From Streptomyces sp. NBC_01268 (GTDB taxonomy: Bacteria; Actinomycetota; Actinomycetes; Streptomycetales; Streptomycetaceae), in the NCBI RefSeq assembly GCF_036240795.1, contig NZ_CP108454.1, forward strand, positions 4,588,001 through 4,652,000: a stretch of DNA of 64,000 nucleotides, in the 5' to 3' direction. The translations under genes were made by a program, and so were the position numbers. Positions 40,441-49,420 of this stretch are shown here, piece by piece. Every line of letters starts with the position of its first letter. Positions within the stretch are counted from its first letter, which is position 1. The notes under the pieces were generated by a model that was given only the letters and a program-made list of their open reading frames with translations, made no database searches and had not been told where the DNA came from.

Positions 40441-42081
40441 CTACGGCGCCAGCAGCTCACTCGCGTCGAGGATCCGGTACGCGTACCCCTGCTCCGCGAG
40501 GAACCGCTGCCGGTGCGCCGCGAAGTCCTGGTCGATCGTGTCGCGGGCGACCACCGAGTAGAAGTGCGCCTGATGCCCGTCGGCCTTCGGGCGGAGCACC
40601 CGGCCCAGCCGCTGGGCCTCCTCCTGCCGGGAGCCGAAGGTGCCCGAGACCTGGATGGCGACCGTCGCCTCCGGCAGGTCGATCGAGAAGTTCGCGACCT
40701 TCGACACGACGAGCACGCTGATCTCGCCGTTGCGGAACGCGTCGAAGAGCTTCTCGCGCTGCGCGTTCGACGTCTCGCCCTTGATCACCGGGGCGTTCAG
40801 GTGCTCGCCGAGCTCGTCCAGCTGGTCGATGTACTGCCCGATGACGAGGATCTGCTGCCCGGCGAACTTCTTCACCAGCGCCTCGGCCACCTTCCGCTTC
40901 GTCGCCGTCGTCGCGCAGAAGCGGTACTTCTCCTCCGCCTCCGCCGTCGCGTACGCGAGCCGCTCCGAGTCGGTCAGGTCGACCCGGACCTCGACGCAGT
41001 CGGCGGGCGCGATGTAGCCCTGCGCCTCGATCTCCTTCCACGGCGCGTCGAAGCGCTTCGGCCCGATCAGCGAGAAGACGTCCGACTCGCGCCCGTCCTC
41101 GCGCACGAGCGTCGCGGTGAGACCCAGCCGCCGCCGCGCCTGGAGGTCGGCGGTGAACTTGAAGACGGGGGCCGGCAGCAGGTGCACCTCGTCGTAGACG
41201 ATGAGGCCCCAGTCGCGGGAGTCGAAGAGCTCCAGGTGGGGGTAGATGCCCTTGCGGCGGGTGGTGAGCACCTGGTACGTGGCGATGGTGACCGGCCGGA
41301 TCTCCTTGCGGGTCCCGCTGTACTCGCCGATCTCGTCCTCGGTCAGCGAGGTCCGCTTCACCAGCTCGTGCTTCCACTGCCGGGCCGAGACGGTGTTCGT
41401 CACCAGGATCAGGGTGGTCGCCTTGGCCTTGGCCATGGCACCCGCTCCGACCAGCGTCTTTCCCGCCCCACAAGGCAGTACGACGACGCCCGAGCCACCG
41501 TGCCAGAAGCCCTCGACGGCCTGCTGCTGGTACGGGCGCAGCGCCCAGCCGTCCTCGGCGAGGTCGATCCGGTGCGCCTCGCCGTCGACGTAGCCGGCGA
41601 GGTCCTCGGCGGGCCAGCCCAGCTTGAGCAGGGTCTGCTTGATCTGGCCGCGCTCGGAGGGGTGCACCGCCACGGTGTCCGGGTCGAGCCGCTCCCCGAC
41701 CAGCGGCTGCACCTTCTTCGAGCGCAGCACCTCCTCCAGGACGGGCCGGTCCGTGCTGGTGAGCACGAGCCCGTGCGTGGGGTGCTTGGAGAGCGTGAGC
41801 CGCCCGTAGCGCGCCATGGTCTCGGCGATGTCGACGAGCAGTGCGTGCGGCACCGGGTACCGCGAGTACTCCACGAGGGCGTCCACGACCTGCTCGGCGT
41901 CGTGCCCGGCCGCCCGCGCGTTCCACAACCCGAGCGGCGTCACCCGGTAGGTGTGGATGTGCTCGGGCGCCCGCTCCAGCTCGGCGAACGGCGCGATGAC
42001 CCGCCGGCAGGCCTCGGCCTGCTCGTGGTCGACCTCCAGCAAGAGCGTCTTGTCACTCTGGACGATGAGTGGACCGTTCAC
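40441..42081 (-). CDS. XPB-type DNA repair helicase
   Basis: A 546-residue SF2 helicase of the actinobacterial XPB/ERCC3 family, known from Mycobacterium as a 3'-5' helicase. N-terminal damage-recognition-like domain (about 1-180), then LRPYQQQAV, Walker A PCGAGKT, DEVH (the D-E-x-H box, YDEVHLLPAP), SAT-type motif LTATLVRED, and C-terminal GQYIDQLDEL, VSKVANFSIDLPEA and QEEAQRLGRVLRPK. Start: the GTG at 42081 gives the family's NGPLIVQSDKTLLLEVDHE N-terminus; GGAAGGGAAG lies upstream. Its usual companion, a helicase-associated protein, is about 12 kb away at 52326. Confidence 0.95.
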   Translation of the reverse strand: MNGPLIVQSDKTLLLEVDHEQAEACRRVIAPFAELERAPEHIHTYRVTPLGLWNARAAGHDAEQVVDALVEYSRYPVPHALLVDIAETMARYGRLTLSKHPTHGLVLTSTDRPVLEEVLRSKKVQPLVGERLDPDTVAVHPSERGQIKQTLLKLGWPAEDLAGYVDGEAHRIDLAEDGWALRPYQQQAVEGFWHGGSGVVVLPCGAGKTLVGAGAMAKAKATTLILVTNTVSARQWKHELVKRTSLTEDEIGEYSGTRKEIRPVTIATYQVLTTRRKGIYPHLELFDSRDWGLIVYDEVHLLPAPVFKFTADLQARRRLGLTATLVREDGRESDVFSLIGPKRFDAPWKEIEAQGYIAPADCVEVRVDLTDSERLAYATAEAEEKYRFCATTATKRKVAEALVKKFAGQQILVIGQYIDQLDELGEHLNAPVIKGETSNAQREKLFDAFRNGEISVLVVSKVANFSIDLPEATVAIQVSGTFGSRQEEAQRLGRVLRPKADGHQAHFYSVVARDTIDQDFAAHRQRFLAEQGYAYRILDASELLAP

Positions 42082-42168
42082 GTGTCGTGCTTCCCTTCCA
42101 CGCGGCCGAACGTGGCCAAACATCCAGTCTGCCGCATCGGGGTGCGTCGGGGGCAGGTGCCGGGACCG

Positions 42169-44565
42169 TCACCGCTGGTCACGGTCGGCGGGGAGGCCGA
42201 TGCTGACGCGGGCCAGCCCGAGGCGGGAGCGGGCGTCGGCCGCGCTGTTCGCGTCCCCGGTCGCGGCGTACAGGCCCGCGGCGAGCTCCAGGTTCTCGAG
42301 CGCCTCGATGTTGCGGCCCAGCTCCAGAAGGGCCTCGGAGAGCGCGACGAGCTCGGTCGCCATGCCGTGGTCGTCCTGGCTGTCGAGGAAGGCCTCCAGG
42401 GCCAGGGTGTGGAGCCGCACGGCCTTGCTCCACTGGCGCTGCCGCTGCCGGGTCTGGGCCATGTTGCCCAGGGTCATCGCCTCGTTGCGGCGGTCCTTCA
42501 TCTGCCGGAAGACGGCCAGCGCCTCCTGCTGGGCGGTGAGGGCCGCCTCCAGATCGCCGTACTCGGTCAGGGCGCTCGCCAGGTTGGTGAGACTCACCGC
42601 CCGCTCGTGCGGGAGCAGCACGCCGTCGGCCAGCGCGAGGGCACGCCGGTGGAGCTCCACGGTGTGCTCGACCGCGCCGGTGTTCCGGGTCGCCCTGGCC
42701 AGGGTGTCCAGCACGTGGGAGCGATTGCGCAGGTCACCCAGCTTCCGGAAGATCTTCGAGGCCTTGCGCAGGGTGGCGACCGCCTCCTCCGGCCGGCCCA
42801 GCTCGATGAGGGTCTCACCGGCGTTGGCCAGGGCCTGGGCGAAACTGTGCCGGTCCCCGGTGCGCCGGAAGATCCGGGCGGCCTGGGAGTGAGCGGCCAG
42901 GGCCCGGTCGAACGCGCGCTGGTCATGGAGCGTGAGGCCGAAGTTGTTCAGTGCGCTGGCCAACGGCAGCGGCCGTCCCTCCCGACGGCAGAGCTTGATG
43001 GCCCTGCGATGGACCCGGGCGGACTTGCGCAGCTTGCGCATGTCGCGGAGGACGATGCCGAAGGAGCTCAGCAGGGAGGCCTCCCGGCGCCGGTCTCCGT
43101 TCCGGCGGCTGGATCCGATGCCGGCGACCAGCACCTGTGCGGCGTCGTCCGTGTAGTGCATCTCCAAGAGGAAGCGGGCGACAGGGATCGCCAAGGACAC
43201 GCACATGAAGTCGTCTTCGGACTGGTGCGACCAGAGGGCGGCCGCGACCAGGGTGGGTCGTTCCGCCTCAAGCCACCGCAGGGCCTCGTCCCGATCGGCG
43301 AAGAGAGGTTTCCGCTTCTGCTCGGCGGGTGGTGGTGCCGTGGGTTGGAGAACCAGCGTGCTCGCGAGGGTGGCCGCCTCGTGGAAGTACGCCAGCAGGC
43401 GCATGAGTCCTTTGGGCCAGGTGTCGTCGTCGCCCGCCCTGAGCAACTGCCACGCGTGGTCGCGTACGAGCCCGTGCTGCTGCCAGCGGCCGTACGACGC
43501 CCGTGACTCGACCAGGTGCCGCCGGGCCAGATCCTCCAGGAGCCGCCCTGTTTCGCGGGTGCCGGCGCCGTAGAGCCGGGCGGCCGCCTCGGTGGAGAAG
43601 TCGGGCCCCGGGTTCAGTGCCGTCAGCCGGAAGAGCCGGGCCTGGTCGGGCGTGAGCCTGCGGTACGACAGGTCGAAGGCAGTGGCCACCGCGCGGTCCT
43701 CGCGGCTCAGCACGGAGAGCCGGGAGCGGGTGCCCTCGATCTCCTGGCGGAGGTGGGACAGCGGCCGGGCCGGTACGTCCACGAGCAGGGACGTCAGGAT
43801 GCGCAGGGCCAGGGGCAGGCCGTCGCAGAGGCGGACGATCCGGTCGGCCTCGCCGGGCTCGGCGGCCACGCGCGCGTCGTCGGGGAGCGCGGTGTGGAGG
43901 GTCGTCGCCAGCAGGTCGCGCCCTTCGGAGACGGTCAGCTCGCGCAGGGTCAGCATCTGCGCGTCGAGCTCGGCGAGCGAATGGCGGGCGGACACCAGCG
44001 TCGCCGTGCGGCCGTCGCTCGGCAGCAGGTGGTGCAGCTTGTCGGTGGCGGGCACGTCGTCGAGGACGACGAGCACGCGCCGTCCGGCATCGGCCAGGGC
44101 GCCGAGCGCGGACCGGTAGACGAGTGCGCGGTCCGCGGTCCCGGACGGAACGGCCTCCGCGGGGACGCCGAGCGCGCGCAAGAGGGTGCCGAGCGCCCGC
44201 TTCGGCGACACCTTGCGCTCGTCGTCGTATCCGTGGAGATCGACGAACAGGACCCCGCCGGGGAACCATCCCTCCTCACGGACCGCCCGGTGCGCCGCCT
44301 GGAGCAGGAGCTCCGTCTTTCCCGATCCGGCGAGTCCGGTCACCGCGACGGCGCTCGCGGTGGCCTCGGGCGCCGTCCCGGGTGCCAGGGCGGCGAGGAC
44401 ACGCTCCAGCTCGGCGTGCCGTCCCGCGAAGGCGGACGAGTGACGGGGAAGGCCGGCGAGTGCCGGGTCCGGGCGGTACGGGAGCGACAGGTGGACCTCC
44501 CCCGCCTGGATCAAACCGCCGAAGTGCGCGCCCCCGCTGACGGTGTTCTCCGTCCGTGTGTTCAT
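42169..44565 (-). CDS. STAND ATPase with C-terminal TPR repeats
   Basis: A 798-residue protein. Residues about 30-380 hold an NB-ARC/STAND ATPase: Walker A GLAGSGKTELLLQAAH, Walker B-like RVLVVLDDVPATD, GLPLALRIL and a winged-helix region (about 310-390). The last 350 residues are tetratricopeptide repeats (for example RRAIKLCRREGRPLPLASALNNFGLTLHDQRAF; DLEAALTAQQEALAVFRQMKDRRNEAMTLGNMAQ). It lacks the DNA-binding domain of SARP/AfsR-type regulators, so the effector is missing or supplied by the partner. Its ATG overlaps the stop of the upstream gene by four bases (ATGA). GC is a little below neighbours. Confidence 0.9.
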   Translation of the reverse strand: MNTRTENTVSGGAHFGGLIQAGEVHLSLPYRPDPALAGLPRHSSAFAGRHAELERVLAALAPGTAPEATASAVAVTGLAGSGKTELLLQAAHRAVREEGWFPGGVLFVDLHGYDDERKVSPKRALGTLLRALGVPAEAVPSGTADRALVYRSALGALADAGRRVLVVLDDVPATDKLHHLLPSDGRTATLVSARHSLAELDAQMLTLRELTVSEGRDLLATTLHTALPDDARVAAEPGEADRIVRLCDGLPLALRILTSLLVDVPARPLSHLRQEIEGTRSRLSVLSREDRAVATAFDLSYRRLTPDQARLFRLTALNPGPDFSTEAAARLYGAGTRETGRLLEDLARRHLVESRASYGRWQQHGLVRDHAWQLLRAGDDDTWPKGLMRLLAYFHEAATLASTLVLQPTAPPPAEQKRKPLFADRDEALRWLEAERPTLVAAALWSHQSEDDFMCVSLAIPVARFLLEMHYTDDAAQVLVAGIGSSRRNGDRRREASLLSSFGIVLRDMRKLRKSARVHRRAIKLCRREGRPLPLASALNNFGLTLHDQRAFDRALAAHSQAARIFRRTGDRHSFAQALANAGETLIELGRPEEAVATLRKASKIFRKLGDLRNRSHVLDTLARATRNTGAVEHTVELHRRALALADGVLLPHERAVSLTNLASALTEYGDLEAALTAQQEALAVFRQMKDRRNEAMTLGNMAQTRQRQRQWSKAVRLHTLALEAFLDSQDDHGMATELVALSEALLELGRNIEALENLELAAGLYAATGDANSAADARSRLGLARVSIGLPADRDQR

Positions 44566-46223
44566 CCGGCGGCCTCCCGGTGCCGGACGACCGCCCTGCC
44601 GAAGGCGATGATCTCGGCTGCGCTGAAGGCCTGCCTGTTGTCCTCGGTGACCACGTATCCGAGCTCTCGCCAGGCGTGGAGGTACGCGGGGTCGATGCCC
44701 AGGCCGGCCGCGCGCTCGGCCATGTCGAGGAGCATGCCGTCGAATCTCTCCGGGGTGATCCTGGTGGGCTCGTCGGCGTCGGGGTCGAAGAACAGCGGGT
44801 CGTTCGGCTCCGGTTCGCGGCCGAACTTCTCCCGGAACGCCTCCAGCTGACCTTCGAGCGCCGCCGTCATCTCCCGGCCCTGCGGGTCGTCGGCCGGGAG
44901 CGTCACCACGGAACTGCCGTCCGCGTTCCAGACGCGCTGGACTCCGGTTCCGGAGCGGGGGCGGTCGGACGGGCTCGTCGCGCCCGACTTCCTTCCGGCC
45001 CGCTTGCGCATCGCCTCGCGCACGGCCGTGCGCCGTGCCTCCCACTCCTCCTCGTCGGCGGCGTCCTGGTCGGTATCCGGGTCGTCCCAGGCGTCCGCGG
45101 CAGCGTCGCCGCCGCGAGCGGCGGCGTTGAGCCGCATCCTGGTCTGGGTGCCTGCCCAGTCCAGCAGGTCCGGGGTCAGCTCCATCGACAGGGTCGAGAC
45201 CCGCGGGATGCCGAGCTCGAACGCCAGGCGGGGCAGGGCTAGTCCGGGAGAGCTCGTCCACAGCAGTGCGTCGGAGGGCAGTGGTGCGGTGAACGCGGGC
45301 AGCGAGAAGAGGCGGCCCAGCGTCTCGTCGACGGACATCCCCGCCGCATCGGGGGCGAGGAGGAGGACGTCGACGACGGCCACGAGCGGCGAGGTGTCGT
45401 TCAGGGAGCAGGCCCAGGCCGTGGCGTGGTCGCCCAGGTCTTCGAACCGTTCGCCGGGCTTGGTCAGGAGCGCCGCATACAACGCCGGGAGCAGCAGGCC
45501 GGGTTCCTCCCTCACGGGCAGTCCGGCGTCCTCGAAGCGCCACAGTCCTGCACGGAGGACCGCACGGGGGGTGTCGCCGTTCCGGGCCTTCTTCTCCTTG
45601 GTCTTCCAGAACCGCTTGACGCGCTCCTTCGCGTCCTGTGCCGGGTCGGGGAGCTGGAGGTCCGGCGGCGGCCCGAAGACTTCGCGGCAGCCCCGGAGGG
45701 CCGCCCCGGGCAGGATCCGTCGGGGCAGGCGGCGGCCGTCGAGCCGGGCCGCTTCGAGCCTGACGGCCAGGGCGGGCAGCAGCTCCCAGTCGTCCACGGG
45801 CAGCCCCAGTTCCTCGCTCGCCGCGACGACTTCGCGTACGAAACGCTCCACGCCCCTGCCCTGCACCGTCCCCTTCAGCAGGCGGAGCCAGGCGTCCCGG
45901 GCGTTGGCGAACTCGAACTCGTCCCTGAAGGTCCCGGGCCAGCAGGCTCCGAGGAACAGGAGGTCCAGCGGGTCGACCTCCTGGTACCAGGAGGGCTGGG
46001 TGCCTTCGGACTGGGCGTGGGCGAATGCCGCGTAGCCGACGGCGTAGGCGCCGGCCAGGCTGATGTTCCCCGTGGTGGACGAGGTGAGCAGCCGCCTGAA
46101 GGCTGCCTCCGTCTCACTCTCCGGGGCGTCGGGACTCACGGCGCCGTCCGGCCCGTCCCCTCGCGTGGCCCGGCTCCCCCCGGACGCCCGCAGCCCCCGC
46201 CTTCTCCCCGACGCCTTGCCCAC
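44562..46223 (-). CDS. Hypothetical protein coupled to the STAND ATPase
   Basis: A 553-residue protein of no recognised family. The N-terminus (1-40) is a disordered Arg/Gly-rich stretch. A helical, aromatic middle (about 60-260) includes YAVGYAAFAHAQSEG and LDLLFLGACWPGTFRDEFEFA. A strongly acidic patch lies near residue 395 (DDPDTDQDAADEEEWEARR), and the C-terminus ends with WRELGYVVTEDNRQAFSAAEIIAFGRAV, which resembles a small helical docking module. It precedes the STAND gene with a 4-base overlap, so the two are made together and probably work together, perhaps as sensor and effector. There is no visible nuclease, toxin or protease motif. Confidence 0.75.
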   Translation of the reverse strand: MGKASGRRRGLRASGGSRATRGDGPDGAVSPDAPESETEAAFRRLLTSSTTGNISLAGAYAVGYAAFAHAQSEGTQPSWYQEVDPLDLLFLGACWPGTFRDEFEFANARDAWLRLLKGTVQGRGVERFVREVVAASEELGLPVDDWELLPALAVRLEAARLDGRRLPRRILPGAALRGCREVFGPPPDLQLPDPAQDAKERVKRFWKTKEKKARNGDTPRAVLRAGLWRFEDAGLPVREEPGLLLPALYAALLTKPGERFEDLGDHATAWACSLNDTSPLVAVVDVLLLAPDAAGMSVDETLGRLFSLPAFTAPLPSDALLWTSSPGLALPRLAFELGIPRVSTLSMELTPDLLDWAGTQTRMRLNAAARGGDAAADAWDDPDTDQDAADEEEWEARRTAVREAMRKRAGRKSGATSPSDRPRSGTGVQRVWNADGSSVVTLPADDPQGREMTAALEGQLEAFREKFGREPEPNDPLFFDPDADEPTRITPERFDGMLLDMAERAAGLGIDPAYLHAWRELGYVVTEDNRQAFSAAEIIAFGRAVVRHREAAG

Positions 46224-46310
46224 GACATCCTCCCGTGCTCGTGTCCCGGTGCAAGGATGACGTACGGGTCCGACATCGGGTCGGTGAAGTGCCCAGGTCC
46301 ACCCGGGGGT

Positions 46311-47054
46311 TCAGCCCACCGTCGTCCGGGCCAGCGCGTTGTTGCCGATCGAGTTGTGGACGGTGAAGCTCACCGCGTCCGGGCGGTAGCGGTCGTCGGA
46401 CCATTCGACGGGGCGGCCGTCGTGGGTGGTGGTCACGCGGCGGACGCGGAGGAGGGGGCCGGTGCGGCGGACGGTGAGGAGGGCGGCGTCGTGGGCGCCG
46501 GCGGCGATCGCGTCGATGACGTGCTCGCCGTGGGCGAAGACCAGGCCCGTGTCCTCGTACAGGCGCTGGGTGACCGAGGCGCAGCCGGGGTCGATGGCCT
46601 CGACGGCGGGGGAGATCCAGTCGGCGTACACGCTCCGCTCGACCAGGACCGGCTCGCCGTCCAGGCCGCGGACCCGGAGCACGTTGAGGAGCGGGGTGCC
46701 CTCGGGGAGGTGGAGGCGGGTGGCGTCCTCGGCGGTGGCGGGGCGGTACTCCTGGGCGACCACCCGGCCGGTCGCCGTGCGGCCCATCGCCTGGGCCCAC
46801 TGGGCGAAGCTGCGCAGTTCGGCGAAGCTCTGGCTGCGGCGGCCGGCCAGGACGACCCGGCGGGCGCCCTGGCGGGAGCCGATCAGGCCTTCGGCGGTGA
46901 GCGCGGCGAGGGCCTGGCGGACGGTGCCGCGGGAGGCGTCGTAGCGGGCGGCGAGCTCCGCCTCGGTGGGGAGCCTGCCGCCCACCGCGTACTCCTCGCG
47001 GTCGATGGCCCGCCGCAGCTCCTCGGCGATCCGCTCGTGGCGCGGCGTGGTCAT
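46311..47054 (-). CDS. GntR/HutC-family regulator
   Basis: A 247-residue repressor with an N-terminal GntR winged helix (about 5-70: RIAEELRRAIDREEYAVGGRLPTEAELAARYDASRGTVRQALAALTAEGLI) and a UTRA ligand-binding domain. It is divergent from the ABC importer operon with 262 bases between, which contain the perfect palindrome at 47208-47227. It most probably represses the importer until the substrate binds the UTRA domain. HutC-branch ligands include urocanate, phosphonates and GlcNAc-6-P; which applies here is open. Confidence 0.92.
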   Translation of the reverse strand: MTTPRHERIAEELRRAIDREEYAVGGRLPTEAELAARYDASRGTVRQALAALTAEGLIGSRQGARRVVLAGRRSQSFAELRSFAQWAQAMGRTATGRVVAQEYRPATAEDATRLHLPEGTPLLNVLRVRGLDGEPVLVERSVYADWISPAVEAIDPGCASVTQRLYEDTGLVFAHGEHVIDAIAAGAHDAALLTVRRTGPLLRVRRVTTTHDGRPVEWSDDRYRPDAVSFTVHNSIGNNALARTTVG

Positions 47055-47207
47055 GGCTCCCCCTTCGAGCGCGCTCCTCAGTGCGCAGTGCTGTCAGCGT
47101 AGTTGAGGGCGCAGGTGGCCGAAAAGCGCTGTCAATGTGCAGGGAATGGCGGGCGGCCGTTCCCCTCGCGTTCATGTTCACGACACGGTCGCCGGGCGTA
47201 CTGAGGC

Positions 47208-47227
47208 CAACTTGTTCAGACAAGTTG
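47208..47227. promoter_or_regulatory. Palindromic operator in front of the importer operon
   Basis: CAACTTGTTCAGACAAGTTG is a perfect inverted repeat with 8-base arms and a 4-base centre, including ACTTGT-x4-ACAAGT that resembles GntR/HutC operators. It lies 88 bases before the substrate-binding protein start. It is the likely site of the divergent regulator. Confidence 0.7.
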
Positions 47228-47315
47228 ATCGGACGATCGCGTGTGCAGCCGAGGGGCTGCCGATCGATCGCCCGGTCCGGTCGGACCACCCTCGACGCTC
47301 CCCCCTGGAGAAGCC

Positions 47316-48485
47316 GTGCCCGTCCCCACGTCCCCGCTGAGCCTCCCGAGAACCGCCGTCCTGGGCGGCTCCCTCGCCCTCGTCGCCGCGCTCGCCCTGA
47401 CCGCCTGCGGCGCCGCCCCCGAGAAGGCCACCACGCCCGACGGCAAGAACGCCGCCACCGCGACCTCCGCCGCCGACTTCGGCGGCATGGACGCGCTGGT
47501 GAAGGCGGCCAAGAAGGAGGGCGCGCTGCACGCCATCGCGCTGCCCCGCGACTGGGCCAACTACGGCGCCCTCATCGACGGCTTCCAGCAGAAGTACGGC
47601 ATCAAGGTCGAGGTCGAGAACCCGGACGCCTCCAGCCAGGACGAGGTCAACGCCGTCACCTCCCGCAAGGGCCAGGACCGCGCCCCCGACGTCCTGGACC
47701 TCGGCAGCTCCTTCGCGCTCAGCGCCGCCCAGCAGGGCCTCCTCGCCCCGTACGAGGTCGCCGCCTGGAACGACATCCCCGAGGGCCAGAAGGACCCGAA
47801 GGGCCGCTGGTACAACGACTACGGCGGCTACGTCTCCATCGGCTGCGACGCCAAGCGCGTGAAGACCTGCCCCACCACCTTCAAGGACCTCCTCAAGCCC
47901 GAGTACAAGGGCCAGGTCGCCCTCAACGGCAACCCCACCAAGTCGGGCTCCGCGTTCGGCGGCGTCTACGCGGCGGCCCTCGCCCAGGGCGGCTCCTTCG
48001 ACGACATCCAGCCCGGCCTCGACTTCTTCGCCGCGCTGAAGAAGAACGGCAACTACACCCCCGTCGAGTCCACCCCGGCCACCGTCGAGAAGGGCGAGAC
48101 GCCCATCAGCATCGACTGGGACTACCTCAACGCCGGTTACGCCGCCGAGTTCAAGTCCAAGGGCCTGGACTGGAAGGTCGCCGTCCCGACCGACGGCCGC
48201 TACGCCATGTACTACTCGCAGGCCGTCAACAAGGACGCCCCGCACCCCGCCGCCGCCCGCCTGTGGCAGGAGTACCTCTACAGCGCCGAGGGCCAGAACC
48301 TCTGGCTCAAGGGCTTCGCCCGGCCCGTCCTGATGCCCGCCATGGACAAGGCCGGCACCCTCGACGCGCAGGCCGCCCTCAAGCTGCCCGCCGTCTCCGG
48401 CATCCCGTCCTTCCCGACCGAGGCCCAGCAGGCCAAGGCCAAGACGGTCCTCGCGCAGGGCTGGGGCAAGGCCGTCTCCGGATGA
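47316..48485 (+). CDS. ABC importer substrate-binding lipoprotein
   Basis: A 389-residue binding protein with a lipoprotein signal (VALALTAC lipobox near residue 30). The mature part starts with DFGGMDALVKAAKKEGALHAIALPRDWANYGALIDGFQQKYGIKVEVENP and belongs to the family that binds iron, thiamine, polyamines or 2-aminoethylphosphonate (the PotD/AfuA-type SBP_bac_6/8 group). GTG start at 47316 with GGAG five bases upstream. It is the first gene of an operon with two permeases, an ATPase and a HAD phosphatase. Ligand uncertain; the HutC-type regulator and HAD phosphatase would fit a phosphorylated or phosphonate compound. Confidence 0.88.
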   Translation: MPVPTSPLSLPRTAVLGGSLALVAALALTACGAAPEKATTPDGKNAATATSAADFGGMDALVKAAKKEGALHAIALPRDWANYGALIDGFQQKYGIKVEVENPDASSQDEVNAVTSRKGQDRAPDVLDLGSSFALSAAQQGLLAPYEVAAWNDIPEGQKDPKGRWYNDYGGYVSIGCDAKRVKTCPTTFKDLLKPEYKGQVALNGNPTKSGSAFGGVYAAALAQGGSFDDIQPGLDFFAALKKNGNYTPVESTPATVEKGETPISIDWDYLNAGYAAEFKSKGLDWKVAVPTDGRYAMYYSQAVNKDAPHPAAARLWQEYLYSAEGQNLWLKGFARPVLMPAMDKAGTLDAQAALKLPAVSGIPSFPTEAQQAKAKTVLAQGWGKAVSG

Positions 48486-49420
48486 CGAGCACCCTGACCG
48501 AGCCCGCCGCTTCCCGGACCACGTCCGGGAAGCGGCGGGGCCGCACCCCCGGCGCCGGGCCCGCCGCCCGGCCGCGCCGCCGCCGCGCCCCCGCCTGGCT
48601 CGCCGCCGTCCCGCTGCTCGCCTTCACCGCGCTCGCCTTCGGCGTCCCCGCACTCGCCATGCTCGGCGGCGCGTTCACCGTCGACGACCCGGCCGGCGGC
48701 CCCGCCTCGTACGGCACGGAGAACCTGAGCACCTCCCTCCAGGGCGCCTACCTCACCGCCCTGCTCGGCAGCGTCAAGCTCTCCGGCACCGCCGCCGTCC
48801 TCGCCGCCCTGCTCGGACTCCCGCTGGCCCAGGCCGTCGTGACCTCCCGCTCCCGCGCGCTGCGCGAGGCCGTGCTCACCGCCTCCGGCGTGCTCGCCAA
48901 CTTCGGCGGCGTCCCCCTCGCCTTCGCCTTCGTCGCCACCCTCGGCAACGCGGGCGTCCTCACCCGGCAGTTCGGCCTCGCCGACCAGGGGTGGAGCCTG
49001 TACAGCTTCTGGGGCCTGGTCCTCGTCTACCTGTACTTCCTCATCCCCCTCATGGTGCTCACCATCACCCCCGCCCTGGACGGCCTGCGCACCCAGTGGC
49101 GCGAGGCCGCCCGCAGCAACGGCGCCACCACCGCCCAGTACTGGCGGTACGTCGCCCTGCCGGTCCTGCTGCCCAGCCTGCTCGGCGGGTTCGTGCTGCT
49201 CTTCGGCAGCGCCTTCGCCGCGTACGCCACGGCCGCCGCGATGGTCGGCAGCGCCGTCCCGCTGGTCACCCTGCAGATCTCCGACGCCCTCTCCGGCAAC
49301 GTCCTCGTCGGCCAGGAGAACGTGGCGCTCGCCCTCAGCCTCGACATGGTCGTCGTCGCCGGTCTCGTCATGGCCGTCTACCTGCCCCTGCAACGCCGGA
49401 GCTCCCGATGGCTCGCCTGA
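48482..49420 (+). CDS. ABC importer permease 1
   Basis: A 312-residue inner-membrane permease with six hydrophobic segments and the cytoplasmic EAA loop EAARSNGATTAQYWRYVALPVLLPSLLGG that contacts the ATPase. The ATG overlaps the preceding stop by four bases. The N-terminal 40 residues are Pro/Arg-rich. The fold follows the type I importers of the spermidine/iron class. Confidence 0.9.
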   Translation: MTSTLTEPAASRTTSGKRRGRTPGAGPAARPRRRRAPAWLAAVPLLAFTALAFGVPALAMLGGAFTVDDPAGGPASYGTENLSTSLQGAYLTALLGSVKLSGTAAVLAALLGLPLAQAVVTSRSRALREAVLTASGVLANFGGVPLAFAFVATLGNAGVLTRQFGLADQGWSLYSFWGLVLVYLYFLIPLMVLTITPALDGLRTQWREAARSNGATTAQYWRYVALPVLLPSLLGGFVLLFGSAFAAYATAAAMVGSAVPLVTLQISDALSGNVLVGQENVALALSLDMVVVAGLVMAVYLPLQRRSSRWLA

